Source of the DNA: Streptomyces fumanus
GTDB lineage: Bacteria; Actinomycetota; Actinomycetes; Streptomycetales; Streptomycetaceae
Length of the DNA stretch: 64,000 nucleotides
NCBI RefSeq assembly: GCF_014655295.1
Contig: NZ_BNBI01000010.1
Span: 186,001 to 250,000 of the forward strand
Reading direction: 5' to 3'
The position numbers and the translations under genes are program-made. This document shows, piece by piece, positions 17,674 through 26,610 of the stretch (positions are counted from its first letter, which is position 1; each line of letters starts with the position of its first letter). The notes under the pieces were generated by a model. It was given only the letters and a program-made list of their open reading frames with translations. It made no database searches and was not told the origin of the DNA.

Positions 17674-18693
17674 ATGAACCGTGTCAAGACGGGAGCTCCC
17701 CGTGGGGTGCGCGCCCTCGGCCTGCCCACGGCGGCGTGGGGCATCACTCCGCTCGTGTACCGGCTGGCCTGCCCGCTCGCCGAGGACGAGGGGCTCGGCG
17801 CCCGGCTGGTCTCCTCCGTCGTCGTCGTCACCGCGGGCACCGGACTGGTCCTGCGCATGCGGCAGCGGCTGCTGCGGCGGCCGCGCCGGGCCCGCCGGAT
17901 GGTCCGGGCCGTACCGGACGCGCCGCTGCGTCCGCCGCCCGCCCGCGTCGACGGCCTCGACGTGGCCGCCGTCCAGCTCTGTGCCGACCGGGACACCGTG
18001 CTCGGCGGCGATCTGTACGACGTGGTCGGCACCGAGCACGGGGTCCGGGTGGTGATCGGCGACGCCCGGGGCCACGGCCTCGCCGCGAGGGCGACGGCCG
18101 CCGCCGTGCTCGGCGGCTTCCGGGAGGCCGTGCACGACGAGAAGGACCTCGCCGACGTGCTGCGCCGGCTGGAGCGCACCCTCGCCCGGCATCTGCGCGA
18201 GCGCCCCTTCGACGACACGGCCGCCGAGGAGTTCGTCACCGTACTGCTGCTGGAGATCGGCGTCGGCGGCGATGTCCACGCCCTCAACTGCGGGCACCCC
18301 TGGCCCTACTTGATCAGCGGCACCGACATCGTGCCGCTGGCCCGGGCCGGTCCGCTGCCGCCCCTCGGGGCGCTCCCGCTGCCGGAGGACATCCCGGCCC
18401 TGCGCTTCCGTCATCTGCTGCCCGGCGAGGCCCTGTTCCTGCACACGGACGGGGCGAAGGACGTCCGGGACGCCCGCGGCCGGTTCTTCCCGCTGCGCCA
18501 GGTGCTGGCCGAGGCCGTCGGCGACCAGCCGCTGTGCGCCCGCGACCTGCTGCGGCGCACCCTCGCCGCGCTGCTGCGGCACACGGACGGGCCACCGGAC
18601 GACGACGTGTCCGTGCTCGTCCTCCAGAAGGAGAACGCCCCGTTCGGCATCCGGACACCCGTCCACCCGTTCGTACCGGCGTCCCGCCCGTGA
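17674..18693 (+). CDS. SpoIIE-type PP2C serine/threonine phosphatase
   Basis: 339 residues from MNRVKTGAPRG. One or two hydrophobic segments (~12-32 and ~41-58) anchor the N-terminus. The catalytic domain has the SpoIIE/RsbU features GGDLYDVV, VVIGDARGHGLAA, NCGHPWPYLI and LHTDGAKDVRDARG. The metal-binding aspartates at GGDLYD and IGDARGHG are present, and the DDD near the end (PPDDDVSVLVLQ) fits motif 11. Such enzymes dephosphorylate anti-sigma antagonists in Streptomyces. No anti-sigma gene is adjacent, so the partner is unknown. An upstream GTG at 17569 was rejected because a strong hairpin intervenes. Confidence 0.87.
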   Translation: MNRVKTGAPRGVRALGLPTAAWGITPLVYRLACPLAEDEGLGARLVSSVVVVTAGTGLVLRMRQRLLRRPRRARRMVRAVPDAPLRPPPARVDGLDVAAVQLCADRDTVLGGDLYDVVGTEHGVRVVIGDARGHGLAARATAAAVLGGFREAVHDEKDLADVLRRLERTLARHLRERPFDDTAAEEFVTVLLLEIGVGGDVHALNCGHPWPYLISGTDIVPLARAGPLPPLGALPLPEDIPALRFRHLLPGEALFLHTDGAKDVRDARGRFFPLRQVLAEAVGDQPLCARDLLRRTLAALLRHTDGPPDDDVSVLVLQKENAPFGIRTPVHPFVPASRP

Positions 18694-18945
18694 CCCCCGC
18701 TCGCCGGCGTGCCGCCCGCCCCGCCATGGAGTTCGGGCAGGCGGCGGGGCGGACGGCGACGACGGGCCACCGCACTGTACGAGGGGGAGCCAGTGGCCCG
18801 GCCGGCCTCTTGCGAGGCGACCAAGTCAACCGCCCCGGCACGCTCCGCGACAGCGCGCACACGGTGCGGATTCGCGTACTCCGTTCACACCCCGTGCGAA
18901 GACACCCGGACTACGCTTCACGACAACGAGCCACCGGAGGCTCCC

Positions 18946-20286
18946 ATGCAGCCCAACACCCTGCTCGACGCGATCCTCGACGAGGCGGGCATCTCCCACG
19001 CGGGACTCGCCGCCCATGTCAACCAGGCCGGACGCGTCCGCGGGCTCGCCCTGCGGTACGAGCACACCGCCGTCGCGCGGTGGCTGAAGGGGCAGCGGCC
19101 CCGCGGCCAGGTCCCCGACCTGATCTGCGAGGTGCTGGCGGCCCGGCTGCACCGCCCGGTCACCCTGGACGACATCGGCCTCGGCGTGCCCGGCGAACCG
19201 GCCGCCGCGCACACCGGCTCGCTCTCCGGGTTCGTGGAGCGCGCCACCGCGCTGTGGCGCTCCGACCAGCAGCAGCGCCCGCACATCCTGGGCGCGCCCG
19301 CGCTCACCGGCACCCCCGCCGTGATGCCGGTGTGGGAGTGGGAGAACCCGCCCGAGGACGTGGACGTCTCCCGGGGCGGCCGGCACCGGGTCACCCCCGC
19401 CGACCTGGAGATGCTGCGCTCGGCGCGGGCCCACTACGAGCAGATGTACCGCAAGGCCGGCGGGGTGGCGACCCGCGCCCGGATCGTCGGCTTCCTCAAC
19501 GCCGAGGCCGCCCCGCTGCTGCGCGGCGGCTACACCGACGCCACCGGCCGCCATCTGCACCGCGCCACCGGCGGCCTGGTGGCCGTCGCCGGCATCTGCG
19601 CCTACGACTCCGACGCGCACGGCCTGGCCCAGCGCTACTTCCACCAGGCGCTGCGGCTGGCCAAGGCCAGCGGCGACCGGGGCCTGGGCGCGTACGTCAT
19701 CGCGCTCCTCGTCAACCAGGCGCTCTACCTGCGGGAGTACCGCCAGTCCGTGGCCTTTGCGGAGGCCGCGCTGCGCGCCGCCGGCCGGCACATCACCCCG
19801 GCCCTCGCCTCCGACCTGTACGCGATGCAGGCCAAGGCGTACGCCCATCTCGGCGACGGCACCAGCGCGCTGTCCTGCATCCGGCGGGCCGAGCAGTCCG
19901 CCGAGCGGATCCGGCGCGGGTACGAGCCCGACGAGACCGGCTACGTCCAGCCCGGCCTGGTCAATGTGCAGGTGGCCGAGGCCCTGCTCAGCCTCGGTGA
20001 GGTGGCCGCCGCCGCCGAGCACGCCACGGCGGCCGTCGACACCCCCGCCCACGACCGGGGCCGGGTGCACCGGCTGGCCATGCTGAGCACCATCGAACTG
20101 CGCCAGGGCCACGCCGACAAGGCCGTGGCCACCGCGGTGCGGATGGCCGAACAGGCCAGGGGAATGGAGTCGCAGCGCCTGCGGGACAGACTCCGCGCGG
20201 TCCGCGAGCACCTGGTGAGCAGCGGCTGCGCGGGCACCACCGAGGCCGCCGAGCTGATCGACGGGGCGCTGCGCGTCCCGCTGTGA
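18946..20286 (+). CDS. NsdA-like regulatory protein with TPR-type repeats
   Basis: 446 residues. An N-terminal HTH-like segment (LLDAILDEAGISHAGLAAHVNQAG...YEHTAVARWLKGQRP) resembles Xre-type DNA-binding domains. A helical C-terminal half follows with tetratricopeptide-like spacing (AQRYFHQALRLAKASGD, SVAFAEAALRAAG, AKAYAHLGDGTSALSCIRRAE). Streptomyces has many such proteins, including NsdA, a negative regulator of differentiation. The ATG follows CCGGAGG. No ligand or target is evident. The 252-bp gap upstream has partial repeats of CACGGTGCG / CCCGTGCG that could be an operator. Confidence 0.8.
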   Translation: MQPNTLLDAILDEAGISHAGLAAHVNQAGRVRGLALRYEHTAVARWLKGQRPRGQVPDLICEVLAARLHRPVTLDDIGLGVPGEPAAAHTGSLSGFVERATALWRSDQQQRPHILGAPALTGTPAVMPVWEWENPPEDVDVSRGGRHRVTPADLEMLRSARAHYEQMYRKAGGVATRARIVGFLNAEAAPLLRGGYTDATGRHLHRATGGLVAVAGICAYDSDAHGLAQRYFHQALRLAKASGDRGLGAYVIALLVNQALYLREYRQSVAFAEAALRAAGRHITPALASDLYAMQAKAYAHLGDGTSALSCIRRAEQSAERIRRGYEPDETGYVQPGLVNVQVAEALLSLGEVAAAAEHATAAVDTPAHDRGRVHRLAMLSTIELRQGHADKAVATAVRMAEQARGMESQRLRDRLRAVREHLVSSGCAGTTEAAELIDGALRVPL

Positions 20287-20428
20287 TCCCGGGCCCCCGG
20301 CACCGCCACCGCGCCCGCACGTCCGTGTCCCTACGCCTGCCACTGCTCCGCCGACGGCCGCTGTGCGCCTGCTGCCGGTTGATTCCGGCTGCGATATTGC
20401 CATCTACTCAACGGAAGGTGGCAGAACC

Positions 20429-20974
20429 GTGCAGTGGACGAAAAAGAACGAACAGACCGTGTACTCAAATCGCTGGTTCAGCGTCAATCTCGCGGACGTC
20501 GAGCTGCCCGACGGGCGGCACCTGGACCACTTCCTCATCCGGCTGCGGCCGGTCGCCGTGGCCACGGTGGTCAACGACGCCAACGAGGTGCTGCTGCTGT
20601 GGCGGCACCGCTTCATCACCGACAGCTACGGCTGGGAACTCGCCGCCGGAGTCGTCGAGGACGGCGAGGACATCGCCGTCGCCGCGGCCCGGGAACTGGA
20701 GGAGGAGACCGGCTGGCGACCGGGACCCCTGCGCCACCTGATGAGCGTGGAGCCGTCCAACGGCCTCACCGACGCCCGGCACCACATCTACTGGGCCGAC
20801 GAGGGCGAGTACCTCGGACACCCCGTGGACGACTTCGAATCGGACCGCCGGGAATGGGTCCCGCTGAAACTCGTGCCCGACCTGGTCGCCCGGGGGGAGG
20901 TCCCGGCCGCCAACATGGCGGCCGCGTTACTCCTGCTGCACCATCTCAAACTCGGGCAGGACGCCCCGTCCTGA
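20429..20974 (+). CDS. NUDIX hydrolase (ADP-ribose pyrophosphatase-like)
   Basis: 181 residues from GTG, with GGAAGG 10 bp upstream. The Nudix box is intact at about residues 74-96 (GVVEDGEDIAVAAARELEEETGW), coordinating the divalent metals used to cleave nucleoside diphosphate-X compounds. The N-terminal strand RWFSVNLADVELPDG and the SxEPSNGLTDARHHIY segment after the box resemble ADP-ribose pyrophosphatases. Substrate is not determined. It stands alone between a regulator and a convergent small gene. Confidence 0.9.
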   Translation: MQWTKKNEQTVYSNRWFSVNLADVELPDGRHLDHFLIRLRPVAVATVVNDANEVLLLWRHRFITDSYGWELAAGVVEDGEDIAVAAARELEEETGWRPGPLRHLMSVEPSNGLTDARHHIYWADEGEYLGHPVDDFESDRREWVPLKLVPDLVARGEVPAANMAAALLLLHHLKLGQDAPS

Positions 20975-21002
20975 TCCCCCCGGCGCCCGTGCCCGGATCT
21001 CC

Positions 21003-21260
21003 CTACCGGCCGAGCACCTGCCAGACCGCCACGACGAGCGTGCCCACGGCCGTCACGACCGCGATCGACCGCAGCGGCCAGCGCGCGTGTTCCAGGGCGA
21101 CGAGACGGGCGCTCAGCTCGTCCAGCGTCTTGGCCGTCTCCTCGGTGCGGTGACTGAGCAGGGCCAGCCCGCCTTCGACGCGCGCGTGGGCGACATCGAG
21201 GCGGCGCCGTAACTCCGCGAGTTCTCCATCGACCACGGAATGCCCGGGTGCGGCGCTCAC
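21003..21260 (-). CDS. Small coiled-coil protein with C-terminal membrane anchor
   Basis: 85 residues from a GTG with an AAGGAG ribosome-binding site 7 bp upstream. Residues ~12-58 are heptad-like (ELAELRRRLDVAHARVEGGLALLSHRTEETAKTLDELSARLVALE). Residues ~65-83 form one transmembrane helix (SIAVVTAVGTLVVAVWQVLG). The layout resembles XhlA/haemolysin-type small proteins, but the sequence is too short for a firm family call. A longer frame upstream has poor composition and no ribosome-binding site. Confidence 0.7.
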   Translation of the reverse strand: MSAAPGHSVVDGELAELRRRLDVAHARVEGGLALLSHRTEETAKTLDELSARLVALEHARWPLRSIAVVTAVGTLVVAVWQVLGR

Positions 21261-21401
21261 GAATGCGCTCCTTTCTGATCGTATGGGGAAGTGGAACTTC
21301 TTCCTTTCGTACGTCCGATGAGTCAACTCGCCTGGTGGGCAGGTGGGGAGAGTGTGCGACGGGCATATGCGAGCCCGCCTCGCACACACCGTGTGAACCC
21401 A

Positions 21402-21435
21402 GTGAGCCCGGCACCCGCGAGGGGGCCGGGCTCAC
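21402..21435 (-). terminator. Terminator after 3-hydroxybutyryl-CoA dehydrogenase gene
   Basis: A perfect 11-bp stem GTGAGCCCGGC / GCCGGGCTCAC with a 12-nt loop, 20 bp beyond the stop of the minus-strand gene at 21456. Confidence 0.65.
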
Positions 21436-21455
21436 CGGGAAGTGACGGAGTGTGA

Positions 21456-22328
21456 TCAGGCGTAGGTGTAGAACCCCGAGCCGGTCTTGCGGCCCAGCCG
21501 CCCGGCGTCGACCATGCGCTGGAGCAGCGGGGGAGCGGCGTACAGCGGCTCCTTGTACTCCTCGTACATCGAGTGGGCGACCGAGGCGACCGTGTCCAGG
21601 CCGATCAGGTCGGAGAGCTTCAGGGGGCCCATCGGGTGGGCGCAGCCCATCTCCATGCCGTTGTCGATGTCCTCGCGGCTGGCGATGCCCGACTCGAACA
21701 TGCGGATAGCGGAGAGCAGGTACGGGATCAGCAGCGCGTTGACCACGAAGCCCGAGCGGTCCTGGGCCCGGATGGCGTGCTTGCCCAGCACCTTCTCGGT
21801 GAACAACTGCGCCCTGCTCAGCGTCCCCTCGGACGTGGTCAGCGCCGGGATCAGCTCGACCAGTTGCTGCACCGGGGCCGGGTTGAAGAAGTGGATGCCG
21901 ATGACGTGGTCGGGCCGCGAGGTGGCGACCGCCAGCTTCACCAGCGGGATGGAGGAGGTGTTGGAGGCCAGGATCGCGTCCGGACGGGTGACGACCTGGT
22001 CGAGCACCTGGAAGATCTCGGTCTTGACCTGCTCGTTCTCCACGACGGCCTCGATCACCAGATCCCGGTCGGCGAACTCGCCCAGATCGGTGGTGAAACC
22101 GAGCCGGGCCTGGGTGGCCTCCCGCTCGTCCTCGGTGATCTTTCCGCGCTCGGCGGCCTTGGCCAGCGAGTTGAACAGCCGGGTACGCCCTATCTCCAGG
22201 GCCTCACCGGTGGTCTCGGCGACCATGACCTCCAGGCCGGCCCGGGCGCACACCTCGGCGATGCCCGCTCCCATCTGACCGCAGCCGACCACTCCGACGC
22301 GCGCGATATCTCCCGAGAAGCCGGTCAC
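21456..22328 (-). CDS. 3-hydroxybutyryl-CoA dehydrogenase
   Basis: 290 residues, usual length. The N-terminal Rossmann motif is VGVVGCGQMGAGIAEVCARAG. The 3HCDH signature HFFNPAPVQQLVELI contains the catalytic His. The C-terminal domain carries DRSGFVVNALLIPYLLSAIRMFE and MGPLKLSDLIGLDT. It oxidises (S)-3-hydroxybutyryl-CoA with NAD(P) in beta-oxidation or butyryl-CoA formation. Start is GTG. It is divergent from the glycoside hydrolase at 22498 with a 169-bp gap. Confidence 0.95.
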   Translation of the reverse strand: MTGFSGDIARVGVVGCGQMGAGIAEVCARAGLEVMVAETTGEALEIGRTRLFNSLAKAAERGKITEDEREATQARLGFTTDLGEFADRDLVIEAVVENEQVKTEIFQVLDQVVTRPDAILASNTSSIPLVKLAVATSRPDHVIGIHFFNPAPVQQLVELIPALTTSEGTLSRAQLFTEKVLGKHAIRAQDRSGFVVNALLIPYLLSAIRMFESGIASREDIDNGMEMGCAHPMGPLKLSDLIGLDTVASVAHSMYEEYKEPLYAAPPLLQRMVDAGRLGRKTGSGFYTYA

Positions 22329-22497
22329 ATCGTCCCTTTCGCTGATCTACGGCTGTGGCAGCGCCGGGATCGCCGGCGTCTGCTCCGATCGTGCACGTTA
22401 CCCCCGAGGCGGCGCCGATCGGTCGTCCGGGTCGGGCATGCTGTGCCCCGGAGACGATCCGTGACCGAGCGGATCCGGAGCGTTTGGGGTCTGTCCC

Positions 22498-23781
22498 ATG
22501 AGTCTTCCCATCAGGGTGCCCGGCAGCCGGATGTCGCGCCGGGCGTTCGCGGTCGCCGCGCTGTCGGCGCTGGCCATGGCGCCGGGCGCCTCCGCGGCAC
22601 CCGGCCGCCGGGACGCCGGGGCGTCCGCCGGGGCGCCCGGGGGCGGTGCCCAGCCGCCCCGGGTGCGCGGCATGTGGCTGGCCACCGTGGCCAACCGCGA
22701 CTGGCCGTCCCGGCCCGGCCTGTCCGCGGACGAACAGCGCCGGGACCTGATCGCCCACCTCGACACGGCGGTCCGGTACGGACTGAACACGGTGTTCTTC
22801 CAGGTCCGGCCCACGGCCGACGCCCTGTGGCCGTCACCGTACGAGCCCTGGTCGGAGTATCTGACCGGGGTGCAGGGCCGGGACCCGGGCTGGGACCCGC
22901 TGGGCACGGCCGTGGCCGAGGCGCACGCGCGCGGACTGCGCCTGCACGCCTGGTTCAACCCGTACCGGGTCGCCGTCCACACCGACCGGGCGAAGCTGAC
23001 CGCCGGCCACCCGGCCCGTCGGCACCCGCAGTGGGTGGTGCCGTACGGCGGGAAGCTGTACTACAACCCGGGGCTGCCCGAGGTCCGCGCCTTCGTGCAG
23101 ACGGCGATGCTGGACGCGGTGCGCAGATACCCGGTGGACGGCGTCCACTTCGACGACTACTTCTACCCCTATCCGGTGGCCGGGCAGAGCTTCGCCGACG
23201 ACGCGGCCTACCGCGCCCACGGCGGCAGGTTCAAGAGCAAGGCCGCTTGGCGCCGCGACAACATCGACAAGCTGGTGCGGGAGACGGCCGCCGGCGTCCG
23301 GCGGGTCCGGCCCGGCGCCCGGTTCGGCGTCAGCCCGTTCGGGGTGTGGCGCAACGCCGCCACCGACCGGCGCGGCTCGGCCACCCGGGCGGGTGTCCAG
23401 ACCTACGACGACCTGCACGCGGACACCCGCAAGTGGGTGCGGGAGGGCTGGCTGGACTACATCGTGCCGCAGCTCTACTGGCACATCGGGCAGGAGGCCG
23501 CCGACTACGCGAAGCTGCTGCCCTGGTGGGCGAAGGTCGCCGAGGGCAGCCGCACCGAGCTGTACATCGGGGAGGCGCTCTACAAGGCGGGCGACCCGGC
23601 GCAGGCGAAGCCGTGGCAGCGGGCCGACGAACTCTCCCGGCACCTGTCCCTGGCCGCGGCCCATCCGCAGGTGCGCGGGCACGTCTTCTTCGGCGCCCGG
23701 GACGTGCGGGCCAACCGGATCGGCGCGATGGCGCGGGTGGCCGCCGACCACTACGGGCGGCCCGCCCGCACCGCGCCCTGA
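22498..23781 (+). CDS. Secreted glycosyl hydrolase-like 10 (DUF187 / YddW-type) protein
   Basis: 427 residues. The N-terminal signal carries a twin-arginine-like SRRAFAVAALSALAMAPGASA. The TIM-barrel domain starts at VRGMWLATVANRDWPS and includes TVFFQVRPTADALWPS, LRLHAWFNPYRV, VDGVHFDDYFYPYP and VPQLYWHIGQ. Conserved acidic residues (HFDDYFYP) fit a retaining hydrolase. Related proteins are thought to act on peptidoglycan or other surface glycans; the exact substrate is unknown. Confidence 0.9.
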   Translation: MSLPIRVPGSRMSRRAFAVAALSALAMAPGASAAPGRRDAGASAGAPGGGAQPPRVRGMWLATVANRDWPSRPGLSADEQRRDLIAHLDTAVRYGLNTVFFQVRPTADALWPSPYEPWSEYLTGVQGRDPGWDPLGTAVAEAHARGLRLHAWFNPYRVAVHTDRAKLTAGHPARRHPQWVVPYGGKLYYNPGLPEVRAFVQTAMLDAVRRYPVDGVHFDDYFYPYPVAGQSFADDAAYRAHGGRFKSKAAWRRDNIDKLVRETAAGVRRVRPGARFGVSPFGVWRNAATDRRGSATRAGVQTYDDLHADTRKWVREGWLDYIVPQLYWHIGQEAADYAKLLPWWAKVAEGSRTELYIGEALYKAGDPAQAKPWQRADELSRHLSLAAAHPQVRGHVFFGARDVRANRIGAMARVAADHYGRPARTAP

Positions 23782-23800
23782 TCCGTCCGCGCGGGACGGC

Positions 23801-23995
23801 TCAGTACTGGCTCTCCGGGTGCCGGATCTCGGTGTCCGGGCCGGGGTAGCACACCGCCTCGTGCCCGTCCTCGAAACGGACGCGGTACGGGGGAGTGCCC
23901 TCCCGGCCCAGTACCTCGATGATCTCGGCCACCTTGTCGTGTTGACCGACCACCCTGCCGTGCTGGACAAGCCGGTCGCCCACGGTCGCACGCAT
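23801..23995 (-). CDS. DUF1918 domain protein
   Basis: 64 residues from MRATVGDRL, the normal start of DUF1918, with GGAGGAGG 8 bp upstream; a GTG six codons earlier overlaps that site and was rejected. The DUF1918 core is VQHGRVVGQHDKVAEIIEV...PYRVRFEDGHEAVCYPGPDTEI, a small SH3-like fold of unknown function common in actinobacteria. It is convergent with the glycoside hydrolase. Confidence 0.88.
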   Translation of the reverse strand: MRATVGDRLVQHGRVVGQHDKVAEIIEVLGREGTPPYRVRFEDGHEAVCYPGPDTEIRHPESQY

Positions 23996-24085
23996 CAGCG
24001 GAGCCTCCTCCACGTCGCGGAAGCAGCGGTCCCTGTCGAGTCTACGGCGCCGGGCCGGGTCGGGGCCTGCCCGTACGGGGCGGGC

Positions 24086-25000
24086 TCAGCCCCGGGCCCG
24101 CTGGGTGACGGCGATGCAGACCAGCACCGCGGCGGCGGTGAGCGGGGCGGCCGGGGTGAGGTGTTCGCCCAGCAGCAGCACCGACCAGACCAGGGTGAGC
24201 AGCGGCTGCGCCAACTGCAACTGGCTGGCCTTGGGGATGCCGATGGCCGCCATGCCCCGGTACCAGACGACCAGGCCGAGGAACTGCGAGCCCGCCGCCA
24301 CCCACAGCAGCCCGGTCACGCTGTGCGCGGTCAGCCGGGCCGGCTCGTACGCCAGCGCCAGCGCGGCCCCCGGCACGGCCAGCGGCAGGCAGAGCACCAG
24401 CGCCCACCCGATGACCTGCCAGCCCGGCATCACCCGGGCCAGCCGCCCGCCCTCGGTGTACCCGGCCGCGCACACCAGCAGCGCCGCGAACAGACAGGCG
24501 TCGGCCGCCGTCAGCGCGCCCCCGCTCTGCCGCACGGTGAAGGCGACCACGGCCGCCGCGCCCGCCAGCGCCGCCGCCCAGAAGGTGCGCGAGGGGCGGG
24601 TGCCCGTCCGCAGCGCGGACAGCAGCGCGGTGGTCAGCGGCAGCAGGCCGACCACGACGGCGGCGTGCGCGGTCGTGGAGGTCTGCAACGCCAGCGTGGT
24701 CAGCAGCGGGAAGCCGACCACCACCCCGGCGGCGACCACCGCCAGCCCGGCCCAGTGCCGCCGTTCGGGCGGCGGGACGCGCAGCGCCAGCAGACAGCCA
24801 CCCGCGATCGCCGCCGCCAGGACGCAGCGCACAGCGACCAGGGTCCAGGGGCCGAAGCCCTCCAGCCCCCAGGCGGTGGCGGGGAAGGTGAGGGAGAAGG
24901 CGACGACGCCCAGCGCGGCCTGGAGGGTGCCGGACCAGGCGCCGCCGGGCGCGGGCACCGCTATCGCGGTCGGGAGGGTAGCGCTACTCTGTGCTCTCAT
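24086..25000 (-). CDS. EamA-family (DMT superfamily) transporter
   Basis: 304 residues, ten predicted transmembrane helices in two halves (e.g. LQAALGVVAFSLTFPATAWGLEGF and YTEGG...VIGWALVLCLPLAVPG), typical of drug/metabolite exporters of the RhaT/EamA type. It is divergent from a MocR regulator, and the two ATG codons overlap in the palindrome CATG. This close pairing suggests the regulator controls the exporter, possibly in response to an amino compound bound by its PLP domain. Confidence 0.9.
   Translation of the reverse strand: MRAQSSATLPTAIAVPAPGGAWSGTLQAALGVVAFSLTFPATAWGLEGFGPWTLVAVRCVLAAAIAGGCLLALRVPPPERRHWAGLAVVAAGVVVGFPLLTTLALQTSTTAHAAVVVGLLPLTTALLSALRTGTRPSRTFWAAALAGAAAVVAFTVRQSGGALTAADACLFAALLVCAAGYTEGGRLARVMPGWQVIGWALVLCLPLAVPGAALALAYEPARLTAHSVTGLLWVAAGSQFLGLVVWYRGMAAIGIPKASQLQLAQPLLTLVWSVLLLGEHLTPAAPLTAAAVLVCIAVTQRARG
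24978..24987. promoter_or_regulatory. Palindromic operator candidate between the EamA and MocR genes
   Basis: GTAGCGCTAC is a perfect 10-bp palindrome 11 bp before the MocR start. A related half-site GCGTAGC follows inside the first MocR codons. It lies where both promoters must be, so it is a natural candidate for the MocR binding site. Confidence 0.5.
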
Positions 25001-26450
25001 GCATGAGCGTAGCAGTGTCGCCGAACTGGCCGATCGCCTGCGGCAGGAGCTGAACCGCTACTCACCCGGGGGAAAGCTGCCGTCGAGCCGGGCGCTGGTC
25101 GAACGGTTCCGGGTCAGCCCGGTGACCGTCTCCCGGGCCCTGGCGCAGCTCGCCGCCGAGGGGCTGGTGGTGACCCGGCCGGGCGCGGGGGCCTTCCGCG
25201 CCGCCCCGCACACCGCCGGCTCCCCGGCCGGGGACACCTCCTGGCAGGAGGTCGCCCTCAGCGCGGACAGCGCCGGTGACCTGGTGCCGCGCTCGGTGGA
25301 CGCCTCCGGGGTGCTGGTGTCGCTGGCCGCGCCGCCGCCCGGCGTGATCGAGTTCAACGGCGGCTATCTGCACCCCTCGCTGCAACCGGAACGGGCGCTC
25401 GCGGCGGCCCTGTCCCGGGCCGGACGCCGGCCCGGAGCGTGGGGCCGGCCGCCCATGGAGGGACTGCCGGAGCTGCGCGAATGGTTCGCCCGCAGCATCG
25501 GCGGACCCGGCGGGGCGGTCACCGCCGCCGAGATCCTGGTCACCGCGGGCGGCCAGTCCGCGCTCACCACCGCGCTGCGCGCGCTCGCGCCGCCCGGCGC
25601 CCCCGTCCTCGTCGAGTCACCGACGTACCCCGGGATGCTGGCCATCGCCCGCGCGGCCGGGCTGCGTCCGGTGCCGGTCCCGGTGGACGCGGACGGGGTG
25701 CGGCCCGCGCTGCTCGCCGACGCCTTCCGGGCCAGTGGCGCCCGGGTCTTCGTCTGCCAGCCGCTGTTCCAGAACCCGACCGGCGCGGTGCTCGCCGCCG
25801 ACCGGCGCGCGGAGGTGCTGCGGATCGCCCGCGCGGCCGGGGCGTTCGTCGTCGAGGACGACTTCGTGCGCCGGCTGGTGCACGAGGACGCGGGGCCGCT
25901 GCCGCGTCCGCTGGCCGCCGAGGACCCCGACGGGGTGGTGGTGCACGTCTGCTCGCTGACCAAGGCGACCTCGCCGAGCTTCCGGGTCAGCGCGCTGGCC
26001 GCGCGGGGCCCGGTGCTCCAGCGGCTGCGCGCGATCCAGGTGGTGGACAGCTTCTTCGTGCCCCGCCCGCTGCAGGAGGCGGCGCTGGAACTGGTCGGCT
26101 CCCCGGCCTGGCCGCGCCATCTGCGGGCGATCTCCGCGGCGTTGCGCACCCGCCGGGAGGCGATGACCGGCGCCCTGGCGCTGCACCTGCCCGAACTCGC
26201 CCTGCCGCACGTCCCGTCCGGCGGCTACCACCTGTGGCTGAGGCTGCCCGACGACACCGGGGAGGCCGCGCTGAGCGCCGCCGCCCTGCGCGCGGGCGTC
26301 GCGGTCACCCCCGGCCGCCCCTACTTCAGCGCCGAACCCCCGGCCGGTCACCTCCGGCTAAGCTTCGCGGCGGTCGCCGGCACGGGCGAGATCACCGAGG
26401 GCGTACGGAAACTCCGGGCGGCCCGGGACGAGGTGCGCGGCGAGGGCTGA
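24999..26450 (+). CDS. MocR-type regulator: GntR HTH fused to PLP aminotransferase-like domain
   Basis: 483 residues. The N-terminal GntR winged-helix (ADRLRQELNRYSPGGKLPSSRALVERFRVSPVTVSRALAQL) covers ~8-65. A linker leads to a fold-type I aminotransferase domain with the PLP lysine in SLTKATSPSFR (Lys322) and the FQNPTGAVL motif. MocR proteins use the bound PLP (and an amino ligand) to switch DNA binding. The ATG shares bases with the divergent transporter's ATG. The last codons (ARDEVRGEG) form the first unit of a 35-bp tandem repeat that continues past the stop. Confidence 0.93.
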   Translation: MHERSSVAELADRLRQELNRYSPGGKLPSSRALVERFRVSPVTVSRALAQLAAEGLVVTRPGAGAFRAAPHTAGSPAGDTSWQEVALSADSAGDLVPRSVDASGVLVSLAAPPPGVIEFNGGYLHPSLQPERALAAALSRAGRRPGAWGRPPMEGLPELREWFARSIGGPGGAVTAAEILVTAGGQSALTTALRALAPPGAPVLVESPTYPGMLAIARAAGLRPVPVPVDADGVRPALLADAFRASGARVFVCQPLFQNPTGAVLAADRRAEVLRIARAAGAFVVEDDFVRRLVHEDAGPLPRPLAAEDPDGVVVHVCSLTKATSPSFRVSALAARGPVLQRLRAIQVVDSFFVPRPLQEAALELVGSPAWPRHLRAISAALRTRREAMTGALALHLPELALPHVPSGGYHLWLRLPDDTGEAALSAAALRAGVAVTPGRPYFSAEPPAGHLRLSFAAVAGTGEITEGVRKLRAARDEVRGEG

Positions 26451-26570
26451 ACCCGGCCCGGGTCGAGGTGCGCGGCGGGGGCTGAACGCGGCCCGGGTCG
26501 AGGTGCGCGGCGGGGACTGAACGCGGCCCGGGACGAGGTGCGCGGCGGGGGGGGGCTGAACCCGGCCCGG
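26421..26570 (+). repeat. 35-bp tandem repeat made from the 3' end of the MocR gene
   Basis: GCCCGGGACGAGGTGCGCGG-type units begin at 26421, 26456, 26491 and 26526, exactly 35 bp apart, with a fifth partial unit at 26565 displaced by four extra Gs. The first unit is coding and includes the stop codon; the later units repeat the gene end, stop codon included, as non-coding DNA. The block separates this gene from the minus-strand gene ending at 26611. Confidence 0.9.
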
Positions 26571-26610
26571 CCGTGCGCGCGTCCCCGGCGCCCGGCGGTC
26601 GGGCCGGGCG

